Part shown: positions 17,363-26,523 of the stretch, in pieces
How positions within the stretch are numbered: position 1 is the stretch's first letter
Layout of the letters: every line of letters begins with the position of its first letter
Assembly: GCA_964564015.1 (NCBI GenBank)
Contig: CAZLZR010000020.1
Span: forward strand, 8,204-72,203
Length of the DNA stretch: 64,000 nt
Direction: 5' to 3'
Source of the DNA: Acetivibrio sp964564015
GTDB taxonomy: Bacteria; Bacillota; Clostridia; Acetivibrionales; Acetivibrionaceae
Position numbers and translations under genes: made by a program
The notes under the pieces: generated by a model
The model's database searches: none
What the model was told of the DNA's origin: nothing
The model's input: the letters and a program-made list of their open reading frames with translations, nothing else

Positions 17363-20020
17363 TCATCTGTAAGAGTGGTAATTTTCATTGTTATATATTA
17401 CTGCTTCGCTATAGAACAGGGAATTGGTATCAAAAGTGTTTAAAAAGTTCACCAGTTCTTCCCCTGCCCCGTCACTGTTATAAACAACAAATAATGCATG
17501 CTTGCTATTGTTATATGGGTTTTTACATTTTACCATAGCAAAATAATCTCCTGTAAACTCGTTCTTCCTATATTTTATCTGATGTTTATCAAATTCAAGT
17601 CCTATGTCCCTCCATAGAGCATCAAATTCTGTATATGCCTTGTTTAAATCCACAACATATATGAAATTTCCCTGACTTAGCAAGTTCTTGTCAGCTTCAC
17701 TTTCATAAACCGTATTATATCTGTAATTCAAATTCTTCTCCTTAAGCGGACTTTGCAAAATAGCTGGCAATTTCTTGGCTAAAGCATTTTTACTGTCCTT
17801 AAACATATCAGGTCTTACGATTGTACACTTTTTAAAGTAAATTTGCTTAAGACCCATTAGATTTTCATCTACACCGATATAATCATATTCCTTTGCAAAA
17901 TTATCTTCCGAAAGCGTAATGGCTTCACACTTCAGTTTTCCATCCTCTCTTACGATAATATGCTTTGAAAATTTATCTATACAGAGCTTTAAATCCAGAC
18001 CGTCTACATGCAATCGGATGTCTCTGCTAAGTCCCATGGCCTCCCTGTCTATCAGTATGCTAAAGGATCTTATGTTATCGGTTTTAATATCTATTGTGCT
18101 TTCATCCTTAATTCGTGCTTCTATAGAAGCTGTCCGGCTCAAGTCCTCCATATACTCAATCCTAGCCCAATATGCTTTGTTGTATATTGGCTCATAAGTC
18201 TTAAAACGTATGCTCTCAGGATAGCTGATTCTCTTTTCTTTGATTACCTCTTTCATAAGTTTTTCGGAACTGAGCAAGTCCTGATACTCATTGTGAGCCA
18301 AATTGTAAAAAATCCAGTTTTTATAATTCTTAAAAAACTTCAAGGAATTCAAAATTCTTGCACTATTGAATGTAAAGTCATCAACATTGCAGAATGAGTA
18401 TAACATTGTATTATCAAGATTTTTGATATATTCATAATCAGGGTTCTTCAGTTCCAATCTGGCAGTGCCTCCAAAGGCCCCAACTGCTGAAAACAAATCA
18501 GGAAATCTCATAGCGAGGTTAATGCTCCGGATAGCTCCATTGCATATCCCCGTTACAAATATATTTTTCCTGTTGATATTAAACTTTTCAGCTACTTCAC
18601 CTATGATTTTTACAAGGTTCACTTCGTGAATATAGTCATTATTCAGAGTACCCCTTGCACTAATACATAGTGCAATTGCATCTCTAAAATCACCCTGGTT
18701 TACAAATATGGGCGGATCATCATAGGTTGACCCCCCATAGCCGAACATCAGATATACCATCAGCGGATAATTTCTTTCGGAGGAATACCCCTTTGGTAAA
18801 TAGATGCTGTATGGTATAAAAGTATCGTCAATGCCCAGGTTTTTAAACAGGACAGCACTTGAGTCAAATACATCAAATATTTGATTCTTCTGCTTACCCG
18901 AAGGTGAATAAAGAAACTTCTCAAATTCATAATACTTCTGTAATATCTGCTGGAACATTATATCGTTTATAAATTCAACATAGCCTTTAATCAAATTGGT
19001 ATCGACGTCAGGGATTGCTCTCAAACCCTTTAAAGCAATTATTATGTCTTCACTCAGATCCTCTCTCTCCTCTGCAATCTTCACCAACCTGTCGGTTTCC
19101 TCCTCAAAGTTACCACAGTAGATGTAAATTAATGAGTTTTTACTATTATTATTTCCCTGAACCTTTACAAGCAAAGTACCTTTGATATCCCTATCCAAGC
19201 CCAAATTTATCCTTTTTGAAACTAAAGAATCACAGGACGCTACTACTTCACCTTTTGAATTGATTATACTCATACGTATTTCTTCTTCATTTCCTTCCTC
19301 GAAATACTTTGGCAATACCAAAAGGCTTATATCCTGTTTTTTATCAAATACTGTCCTATCAGGAACAATTCTGTAAGTATTGCAAATATCCCATAAAAAC
19401 TTGTCATCCAAAAAACCGTTGTTAAACTCCTCATCTACTACAAGACTGTATGGTTTCAAATCTATCGCAAAAGTATCAAGTCCCATAGGAGGCATTTTAT
19501 CTTTTGACCATGATAGTCTCTCTACAAGTATTGTGTTCTGGCCTTCTTTAAAACGATACATGAAGAAGGCTTTCTCTATAACATAATAAGGATTGCTCGA
19601 AAACACGAGATTTCCATTGATCCATATTCTTATTGGGGTTGGTTGCAATGTATGGAGATGTACAATGATATCAATATCTTTTGTGCAATAGACACTGTTC
19701 ACAAAATACAGATACTTGTTTTTATCATTGGAAAACAGCTTGTTATGAGCATTATACTTGTAAAAAGCATACAACTCACCGGAAATATAATACCTCCAAT
19801 TGTTCTCGGGTCTTTCCTTTGTACTTCCTCCGAATTCGTGAGGCATAAGCAAATCGCCTTCTGGAACCAAGTGCGGTTCTATGCCATTATCCGTAAAATC
19901 ATCTGCCAATTCACTTTTTACAAGCCATCTATTTAGTACACAAGCTTTGTCTCCTAGAAACTCAACAGGTAAGACAGATCTTCCGGTTAAATCCCTTAAA
20001 TAATCAAATAATTCATTCAT
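17363..20020 (-). CDS. Large alpha/beta hydrolase with Cys nucleophile (possible releasing esterase)
   Basis: 885 residues. An N-terminal ~350-residue part includes a beta-rich region without clear assignment (it mentions no known catalytic motif). An alpha/beta hydrolase core of the esterase/S9 type follows (PKGYSSERNYPLMVYLMFGY onward). The nucleophile elbow reads GICNG instead of GxSxG, so Cys replaces Ser; the codon is a clear TGC. Asp in FCNVDDFTF and His in NLAHNEYQD complete a plausible triad. Cys nucleophiles occur in some thioesterases that release strained or reactive NRPS products. This could be the operon's trans-acting thioesterase, or a hydrolase acting on the finished product. 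The start is the ATG at 20020, 8 nt from GGAG; the upstream GTG at 20038 lies before the ribosome binding site. Confidence 0.7.
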   Translation of the reverse strand: MNELFDYLRDLTGRSVLPVEFLGDKACVLNRWLVKSELADDFTDNGIEPHLVPEGDLLMPHEFGGSTKERPENNWRYYISGELYAFYKYNAHNKLFSNDKNKYLYFVNSVYCTKDIDIIVHLHTLQPTPIRIWINGNLVFSSNPYYVIEKAFFMYRFKEGQNTILVERLSWSKDKMPPMGLDTFAIDLKPYSLVVDEEFNNGFLDDKFLWDICNTYRIVPDRTVFDKKQDISLLVLPKYFEEGNEEEIRMSIINSKGEVVASCDSLVSKRINLGLDRDIKGTLLVKVQGNNNSKNSLIYIYCGNFEEETDRLVKIAEEREDLSEDIIIALKGLRAIPDVDTNLIKGYVEFINDIMFQQILQKYYEFEKFLYSPSGKQKNQIFDVFDSSAVLFKNLGIDDTFIPYSIYLPKGYSSERNYPLMVYLMFGYGGSTYDDPPIFVNQGDFRDAIALCISARGTLNNDYIHEVNLVKIIGEVAEKFNINRKNIFVTGICNGAIRSINLAMRFPDLFSAVGAFGGTARLELKNPDYEYIKNLDNTMLYSFCNVDDFTFNSARILNSLKFFKNYKNWIFYNLAHNEYQDLLSSEKLMKEVIKEKRISYPESIRFKTYEPIYNKAYWARIEYMEDLSRTASIEARIKDESTIDIKTDNIRSFSILIDREAMGLSRDIRLHVDGLDLKLCIDKFSKHIIVREDGKLKCEAITLSEDNFAKEYDYIGVDENLMGLKQIYFKKCTIVRPDMFKDSKNALAKKLPAILQSPLKEKNLNYRYNTVYESEADKNLLSQGNFIYVVDLNKAYTEFDALWRDIGLEFDKHQIKYRKNEFTGDYFAMVKCKNPYNNSKHALFVVYNSDGAGEELVNFLNTFDTNSLFYSEAVIYNNENYHSYR

Positions 20021-20128
20021 TAAGCCCTCTCCTTTCACCAGTTCTTATAACAAATTATTAATCTCTTTATAATTCATAGTGTTATGAATATGCGCCTCTG
20101 TTCCAAGCACACACCATAAAAAATCACT

Positions 20129-21334
20129 TTATTCCTCCAGGCAACTGCGTACAAACTCCAATATCTCGTCTGCTCCCCTGACGTTCCCACCTGCCGCCCT
20201 GATGGAATCCCCTATTTTCTCACTATTTGCTTTAAAACTACTATCCGACATAACTTTTGCTACTGCCTGCTTTAGTATACCGGCATTAACTTTATCCTTC
20301 TCTACATTAATTCCTGCGCCAAGCTCCTCCACCCTTTGCGCAACTACAAACTGGTCTGCATACTGTGGAACCAGAATCATTGGAACATTATTGTAGAGTG
20401 CTTCATTTACGCTGTTTGGTCCCCCATGTGTTATAAAAATATCAGTCTGTTTCAGTACGTCAAGCTGAGGAACATAATTCAGTACGATAAAGTTATCAGG
20501 TATAGATTTGAAAGTACTTTTATCAATCCTGTTACCAATAGATAAGACAACCTTGGCATCCATGTCTTTAAAAGCTTCAAAGCAGGATTCATAAAACTCC
20601 ACACCATCATTGAATATTGTCCCTAATGATATGTAAATGACTTTTTTATCTGCGATTTTTTCAAAAGGAAAAGATATTTTTTCTTTTCTATCTGACAACG
20701 ACATTCCTATAAATTTGTAGCTGTCATCAATTCCTCTAACATCCGGGTGAAAATATCTGGAAGTATACACCAGATTAAGCATTCCTTCTGCTACAGGGTA
20801 ACCGGAAATAATATCGGGAAATCTTATTCCATAAGTTTCTTCCATCTCCCTTATGCTGTTTATCACATGCTCGAATTCGCCCATAAAGTTCTCTAATCCC
20901 TCAGGATTAGATGGCGCTTCAAAGGCATTTACCAACGTAGTATGTGAACAAATCGTAGGTATATTTAAGGCTCTTCCAATTTCAGCACCTATTATAAACA
21001 TTGAATCATAAATAACATAGTCATACTTCTCTTCACCGTCAAATACTGCCTCAAATACACTCGAGCAGGTTTTTACCACACGTTCGAGCATTTTTACTGC
21101 TTCTCTTACTTCAAAAGGCACACTACTTGCCGATGTTTTTGTATCTTCATCCTTATCATCAAGGTAAAACTTAAAGCTTTTAAATCTTGCTCCTGTTTTT
21201 TCAATTTTGTCTCTGAATTCTTCTCCTGTCAGGTAAGTAACTTCCTCACCCCTTTTAACTAATTCTTCAACCAGCCCTAACGTCGGATTAATATGTCCGT
21301 GGGCAGGCATATTCATAAAAAGTACTTTTGACAT
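20129..21334 (-). CDS. MGT-type (macrolide family) glycosyltransferase
   Basis: 401-residue GT-B fold glycosyltransferase of the GT1/MGT family, which moves a sugar from an NDP-sugar to a hydroxyl of a small molecule. The N-terminal acceptor half opens MSKVLFMNMPAHGHINPTLG. The donor-binding half has KVIYISLGTIF and the signature THGGPNSVNEALYNNVPMI...QYADQF. Family members glycosylate macrolides and other natural products in the cytoplasm, often for self-protection. Here it could attach the heptose made by the same operon or another NDP-sugar. Ribosome binding site AAGGGAG, 9 nt before the ATG. Confidence 0.88.
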   Translation of the reverse strand: MSKVLFMNMPAHGHINPTLGLVEELVKRGEEVTYLTGEEFRDKIEKTGARFKSFKFYLDDKDEDTKTSASSVPFEVREAVKMLERVVKTCSSVFEAVFDGEEKYDYVIYDSMFIIGAEIGRALNIPTICSHTTLVNAFEAPSNPEGLENFMGEFEHVINSIREMEETYGIRFPDIISGYPVAEGMLNLVYTSRYFHPDVRGIDDSYKFIGMSLSDRKEKISFPFEKIADKKVIYISLGTIFNDGVEFYESCFEAFKDMDAKVVLSIGNRIDKSTFKSIPDNFIVLNYVPQLDVLKQTDIFITHGGPNSVNEALYNNVPMILVPQYADQFVVAQRVEELGAGINVEKDKVNAGILKQAVAKVMSDSSFKANSEKIGDSIRAAGGNVRGADEILEFVRSCLEE

Positions 21335-21479
21335 TTCATGTATCTCCCTTCATATTGCTTCATTATTGTTAAAATAAACTCTTGTGCTTTTTAACTTATT
21401 TTCAGTCTTGCATAATACTAAAAATGTACTTTATCTGTCCTAAGTCTCATATACAGGGAAACAATTCTGCCATGGGACA

Positions 21480-22247
21480 TTATATTACTAAATCGAAATA
21501 TTCCTTCAACACCCTGTTAAACTCGTTATCTCCCTCTATTATTGTACTTGTGCTTTCTCCATCACGCCTGATTTTTAATTCTTTACCGATCAGAGTTATT
21601 CGTCCGCTTTTTGTAGCTCTTGTACAGAATCTTTTTCTTGTAAAAATTGTATATGGAGATTTTGAGCAGAAATAGTTTGCCACCATATGATCTGACGGAT
21701 AGCTTTCTTCAAGCGTAAAGGAATAGAGACCGTAGTAGTTTTCCTGACGCCTGTGCTGCAGTATATAACCATGAGTTTCGTCGGTAATCAATCTGAAGCA
21801 TTCGCTAAACTGTTTTTCGACTACACCCTCTTCAAAAGGCAACGGAGATATAAGTCCGTTGCCCCCAAACCCAACATCAGCCAACCACTTTCTTCCATCG
21901 GCTTCTACGAGTAATAACTGATGAATCCTGGCATTTATCGTGTTATTATCGGTTATAGGCCTGCCCATAAGATGGCGCACCTTAAATCCAATACTTTTAA
22001 GCAGACATTCAAACAGAATATTTAATTCTGAACAGCAGCCTCCGCGCTTATTTAAAACGATTTTCTTAAATATGGAATCCGTATCAATTAGTATTTCCTT
22101 ACCGCGGATAATATCCAGATTTTCAAAGGGTACGTTAATAGTATGGCAAATATGGAGCTTTTGAAGTGTATTGAATGAAACATCTGTGTTACCGCTATAA
22201 TTTATCCTATCCAGATAGGCCTCCAGATTTAGCTTATTGCCACTCAT
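21480..22247 (-). CDS. Arylamine N-acetyltransferase family protein (amide-synthase-like)
   Basis: 255 residues, full length for the family. The catalytic Cys lies in RGGCCSELN (about residues 69-77), the His in ARIHQLLLVE and the Asp in WLADVGFGGNG, so the Cys-His-Asp triad is intact. Family members either acetylate arylamines from acetyl-CoA or, like RifF of rifamycin synthesis, take an acyl chain from a PKS and form an amide with the starter's arylamine. Given the predicted 3-amino-4-hydroxybenzoate pathway in the same operon, an amide-forming or self-protection role on that arylamine is plausible (inference). The start lies 1 bp after the stop of the DHQ-synthase-II-like gene, so the two are probably translationally coupled. 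Confidence 0.9.
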   Translation of the reverse strand: MSGNKLNLEAYLDRINYSGNTDVSFNTLQKLHICHTINVPFENLDIIRGKEILIDTDSIFKKIVLNKRGGCCSELNILFECLLKSIGFKVRHLMGRPITDNNTINARIHQLLLVEADGRKWLADVGFGGNGLISPLPFEEGVVEKQFSECFRLITDETHGYILQHRRQENYYGLYSFTLEESYPSDHMVANYFCSKSPYTIFTRKRFCTRATKSGRITLIGKELKIRRDGESTSTIIEGDNEFNRVLKEYFDLVI

Positions 22248-22248
22248 A

Positions 22249-23346
22249 CTATTTTTCCTTTAACCTTTCGTCTATTTTAATTCCTACATGGCGTCCACCG
22301 GGGCAAACATATGCCAACAACTCATCACCCGGCTTAAGTGTGGACGCATTGCGAGGCTCCCCATTTCCTCCGAGTATACGAATATGCCAATCATCCTGAA
22401 CTATAACATTGATATTTACACCTTCAGCCTCAACTTCAATTTTTAAAAGAGGTCTGAGTTCTGTCTTTACCCTGCCTACAGACACCTCCCTGGTATTGCC
22501 TTCAGTATCAACACAAAGCAGCCTGCTTCCCGCTTTAAGCTCTGTAAGGTACGACGTCATACCATCCGGAGCCCATACATATGAATGTACTGCGCCTGCA
22601 TTTACCCTGAAAGGTCGCAGTTCCATGTACGGAAGGAAATGTGTCTCGGAACTTACCAGAATACCCCCTTCAGATGTAGACCCTATCAACATGCCTTCAT
22701 TTTCTTTCATAAGATTTGTTGTATCAATACAGGATCTATATCCCATTCCTATATGCTGAATATCTGTAACTTTGCCTTTGACCAGTTCAAGTCTACCTTT
22801 TTCTTCTCTTGACATATAGTTGTTTACCTCCAGAATTTGTTCGATATCCTCGCTTTTATACAGGACACCGTCGCTTCCAACCTCCATTACTCCAAAGGCT
22901 ATCTCAGCTTCATTTACATTATTGACTGCTTTTAAAATGACTGTATCCGTTTGCTGTAGGCGTGCAATCAACAGTTCCAGAGGAATATTGGTGGCATCTT
23001 TAAACTCAACCACAAGGTAATCCTGGCAACTCCCATCTACCCATGCAGTATTCATATCCTCCCCGTCATTGATATTTTGGTACAGAGCTGTGGAATACCC
23101 TTTCGCCTTAGCTTCTCTAAGTAGATCTTTGTTTCTTGACAACACAACAACTTCCTTTGGAAGTTCATCAATCTCCGCCTCACTGCAAACCTCAACTATA
23201 AGTTTCATTTTATGAGGTGCCTTAATTCTCTCAAGCATACCATGCGTAACTAATAAATTCTCAAAACGAAGATTGTAAACCAATGGTAAAACTTTTTCTT
23301 CATCATTTAAGTTCCTGGCATCAAACCACACTAATTTTTTGCTCAT
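22249..23346 (-). CDS. 3-dehydroquinate synthase II-like protein (GriH type, probable 3,4-AHBA formation)
   Basis: 365 residues, colinear with archaeal-type DHQ synthase II (AroB') and with GriH of grixazone synthesis. Family blocks are clear: KLVWFDARNLNDEEKVLP at the start, then IGMGYRSCIDTTNLMKENEG and RPFRVNAGAVHSYVW. AroB' converts the aldolase product to dehydroquinate; GriH turns the same type of amino-sugar acid into 3-amino-4-hydroxybenzoate. The partner aldolase is 12 kb upstream in the same operon. Shikimate-pathway use would be odd in a bacterium with a normal AroB (assumed, not visible) and inside an NRPS/PKS operon, so I favour the GriH role. Sequence alone cannot separate the two activities. 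Ribosome binding site GGAGG, 7 nt before the ATG. Confidence 0.85.
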   Translation of the reverse strand: MSKKLVWFDARNLNDEEKVLPLVYNLRFENLLVTHGMLERIKAPHKMKLIVEVCSEAEIDELPKEVVVLSRNKDLLREAKAKGYSTALYQNINDGEDMNTAWVDGSCQDYLVVEFKDATNIPLELLIARLQQTDTVILKAVNNVNEAEIAFGVMEVGSDGVLYKSEDIEQILEVNNYMSREEKGRLELVKGKVTDIQHIGMGYRSCIDTTNLMKENEGMLIGSTSEGGILVSSETHFLPYMELRPFRVNAGAVHSYVWAPDGMTSYLTELKAGSRLLCVDTEGNTREVSVGRVKTELRPLLKIEVEAEGVNINVIVQDDWHIRILGGNGEPRNASTLKPGDELLAYVCPGGRHVGIKIDERLKEK

Positions 23347-23456
23347 TTTGATTCCTCCGAAATCTTAATAAATTTATAACCGATTCTACTTTTTTATTTT
23401 ACTCGTGCCTCTTATCAGGTTAATTTCCAAAACTTGCGGGCTTAGAATATATGAAG

Positions 23457-23502
23457 TGCATTTTGCATTATGAAAGCTTCGGATTTATTATGCTAAAATG
23501 CA
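23457..23502 (-). repeat. Intergenic hairpin between two operon genes
   Basis: TGCAAAAT-type arms (23457-23468 with 23490-23502, 12 bp with one bulged base) form a stem overlapping the stop of the upstream NRPS gene. On the minus strand it has no T run after it, so it is more likely an RNA-processing or stabilising structure than a terminator. Confidence 0.4.
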
Positions 23503-26384
23503 TTAGTAGAGCAACAAAAAAGCATCTTATTATACCGATGCTCCTTTTTGTATATCTCTTTTAGCTTTTCTACCGCATATGTAAAACTTTCTTTCTTATA
23601 AACCGAAGAGTATATAAACTTTGCGGTCACCTTTCTTACTTCGCTCCACTCATCAAGGATTTCATCCAGTATCCTAATACCATCATAAGTTCCTCCGTAT
23701 AACTTATCCAACCTAAATCTTTCAACTTGCTTAGTATTTATCACATTGTTAATACCACTGAAAATACTCTCTGCATTTGTTCTCAGTAATTCTTCGCTGC
23801 CAGTTATCTTTTCAAAGTCTTTATAGTAGTATTTCAGGCTTTCAAGACCTGAAAGAATATCTGCTTTCTTATCAATCATATTTGTCATAAAGATACGCTT
23901 ATAGGTATTCAAATCAGCTGGACTTTCCAGTCGGTCAAAAGTATCGTCAACACAATAATACTCAGAGTATACAGGCATATCGGTCTTTTTTCCGTAAAAA
24001 TCATTAACATACCCATTGCAGCAGTTTATTATGTCCTGATATGAAATAAGTTTCTTCTCATATGAAAGGTTATCCCTATGCCTGTGTTCTATCACATTGT
24101 AAACCCTTTTTGTATTATCATAGCCATATATAAGGATGCAATGTTCAAAGTGCCTCTTATTATATGCATCAACTCTGACCGGAGAGTAAAAGCAGTCAAT
24201 CCATAGTACTACAGGTCTCCCCTTTGAAATAGCATTGTTTATCCTGTCACACAGATTGCTGGTATCTTTTGTTGAAAGTTTCTTAATCCCCATATTCTCA
24301 AGTATCTTTTCTATTGGCTCAACCGGCATGTATTGAATGATGCTTTGCATATCTCCATTTTTATACTGATATAAGGTAATGTCATTTACCAAAAAAGACA
24401 GTATCTCCTTATTGAAGTGACTAATTATCGGAATCAGTGAATTCAGGTAGCAGGATCTGTAAAACACATCGTTAAAAGGCTCAACATTGTCAAGTACTCT
24501 GCTATCCGTTGATGCAGTGTCACCCGGCTTTTGTATACTCACTCCGTTCTCATGCTTTCGGACAGAATTTGTTTCGAGCTCTTTGTCCATAACCCCAGTT
24601 TGTCGGTTTCCAATTCTTTCAGCAAGATTTCTTATGGTTTTTAGTTCATAGACATCTGAAGCTGTCAGCTCAATATCCCGCTTTTCCATTTCCACCTCGA
24701 ACTTTATAGCCAGTATGGAATTGCCCCCCATATCATAAAAACTGTCATTCACATCTACCTGTTCCGCATCCAGTATTTCCTTCCATACCTCTACCATCAG
24801 CTTTTCAAGATCATTGACCGGTTCGTTATCAACATCATTGATGTTATTCTTTATACTTATATCCTGTAATGCCACTCTATCCACTTTCCCATTTTCAGTA
24901 AGAGGCATTTTATCTATCTGAACAAAAAATGAAGGTACCATATACTCCGGCAAGCACATCTTAAGATACTGTTTTATATCTGATAAAAGCACTTCAGTGC
25001 CTGTTACGATGTAGGCACAAAGATAATTATTCCCTTTATAATCCCGCTTTGCAATTACTGCCCCTTCCTTAACCGATGGGTGCTTTAACAGTTTGCTTTC
25101 TATTTCGCCTGTTTCCACCCTGTTTCCTCTGATCTTAACCTGAAAGTCTTTTCTTCCGGAATATTCAATACACCCGTCTATCAAAAGGCGTCCAACATCA
25201 CCACTCCGATATGAACGTACTTCCGCATCGGTTATATCTTTTGAAAAAACACTATTGTTCTTTTCCTCCATATTCCAATAACCAGGCGTCAGGTACAGGC
25301 TTTTATACACAATCTCTCCTGTTTCGTTCACTCCGGCCTCTATTCCAGCTTCATTTACCATGGTTATATCTACGCCATCAACAGGATGGCCAACAGGTAC
25401 AGAAGCGCTTTTTAACTCTGTGGTTTTGTTAAGTATATTTACTGTTGCAATAATAACCTCCGAAGAACCAAACAAGTTAACAAATATGCAATTGTCCGGA
25501 AAATACTTTTTGTATAGCTCCAGATCATTTGGGTACACTGCTTCACCCCCAACAACCACAGCTCTGATTGATGAAATTTGAACAGGATTGGTGACAGTTT
25601 CCATAAAGAGCCGGTATACCGTTGGAACTGAATGGAATATTGTAATACCTTCGTCATTTATCCATCCGGAAAGCCTTCCCATATTGCCTTCCTTTTTTAT
25701 ATCATAAGGATAAACGGCTGCACCGTTCAATAGCGCTGTAAATATGTCTATCGCTGCTACAGTATGGCTATAGGATGTGAATAGAGCAATTCTGTCTGAC
25801 GGTGTGACATGCAGTTTTTTTGAATAACATTCTATAAAGTGTAAAATATTCTCATTGGTCTGCACTACACCCTTCGGGTTGCCGGTTGAACCTGAAGTAT
25901 ATAGAATATATACCTCAGAGGATAATGGTAATTCATCTCCTGTGTCTGGTGCCTCGGTTGTCTCAACCATTAATTCTATATTTACCACGCGAATGGAAGA
26001 ACACACTTCACTAGCCAGCTTATATGCAAGCTCCGCATTTTTATTGTTAGTCAGAATCATCCCCGAGTTGGAATCTTTTAGCATATACAACAGCCTCTCA
26101 AAAGGATAAGATGGGTCAAGAGGAACATATATTTTTCCCGTCTTTAAAACTCCAATTAAACCGGCTATCATATCTGTGCCGTGTTCAAACAACATGGCCA
26201 CTGTATTACTCAAAAGAGTGTACTCCACCTTATCTTCCCCACCCCTGGTGATGTGATGGGCTATTGTATTGGCTTTATTATTTAATTCATTGTAAGTCAG
26301 AGTTTTCATATCAGTTTTTACTGCTATTCTGTCACCATGTTTTTTAACCTGTGTTTCAAAGCATCTTACTATGGTCTTATTCAT
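23493..26384 (-). CDS. NRPS: A (non-canonical pocket), PCP, BtrH-like domain
   Basis: 963 residues. The adenylation domain (~1-500) has YTSGSTGNPKG and an intact late core including YRSGDVGRLLIDG and the C-terminal Lys in LTENGKVDR. The residue at the position of GrsA Asp235 is Thr (HTVAAIDIF in place of FDxS), and the NxYGPTE core reads NLFGSSE. Loss of that Asp, which binds the alpha-amino group, suggests a substrate that is not an ordinary alpha-amino acid, for example an aryl acid or beta-amino acid. The PCP (~535-605) has GGNSILAIK. The BtrH-like domain (~650-963) shows SCYLNSL and EHCILIYGYDN as likely Cys and His sites. The ATG at 26384 is 8-9 nt from AAGG; the one at 26393 overlaps the ribosome binding site. 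Confidence 0.85.
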   Translation of the reverse strand: MNKTIVRCFETQVKKHGDRIAVKTDMKTLTYNELNNKANTIAHHITRGGEDKVEYTLLSNTVAMLFEHGTDMIAGLIGVLKTGKIYVPLDPSYPFERLLYMLKDSNSGMILTNNKNAELAYKLASEVCSSIRVVNIELMVETTEAPDTGDELPLSSEVYILYTSGSTGNPKGVVQTNENILHFIECYSKKLHVTPSDRIALFTSYSHTVAAIDIFTALLNGAAVYPYDIKKEGNMGRLSGWINDEGITIFHSVPTVYRLFMETVTNPVQISSIRAVVVGGEAVYPNDLELYKKYFPDNCIFVNLFGSSEVIIATVNILNKTTELKSASVPVGHPVDGVDITMVNEAGIEAGVNETGEIVYKSLYLTPGYWNMEEKNNSVFSKDITDAEVRSYRSGDVGRLLIDGCIEYSGRKDFQVKIRGNRVETGEIESKLLKHPSVKEGAVIAKRDYKGNNYLCAYIVTGTEVLLSDIKQYLKMCLPEYMVPSFFVQIDKMPLTENGKVDRVALQDISIKNNINDVDNEPVNDLEKLMVEVWKEILDAEQVDVNDSFYDMGGNSILAIKFEVEMEKRDIELTASDVYELKTIRNLAERIGNRQTGVMDKELETNSVRKHENGVSIQKPGDTASTDSRVLDNVEPFNDVFYRSCYLNSLIPIISHFNKEILSFLVNDITLYQYKNGDMQSIIQYMPVEPIEKILENMGIKKLSTKDTSNLCDRINNAISKGRPVVLWIDCFYSPVRVDAYNKRHFEHCILIYGYDNTKRVYNVIEHRHRDNLSYEKKLISYQDIINCCNGYVNDFYGKKTDMPVYSEYYCVDDTFDRLESPADLNTYKRIFMTNMIDKKADILSGLESLKYYYKDFEKITGSEELLRTNAESIFSGINNVINTKQVERFRLDKLYGGTYDGIRILDEILDEWSEVRKVTAKFIYSSVYKKESFTYAVEKLKEIYKKEHRYNKMLFCCSTNAF

Positions 26385-26523
26385 GTATCCCATCCTTCCG
26401 TATCCGAAACCTAAGCCTTAATGCCATTTCAAAAAATAATCCATTCAATATTTCTGGTACAATACTCATCAAATTAATCTTTAATCATGGTAATTAAGCA
26501 GTTATTTTTCAGAGATCACCTTA

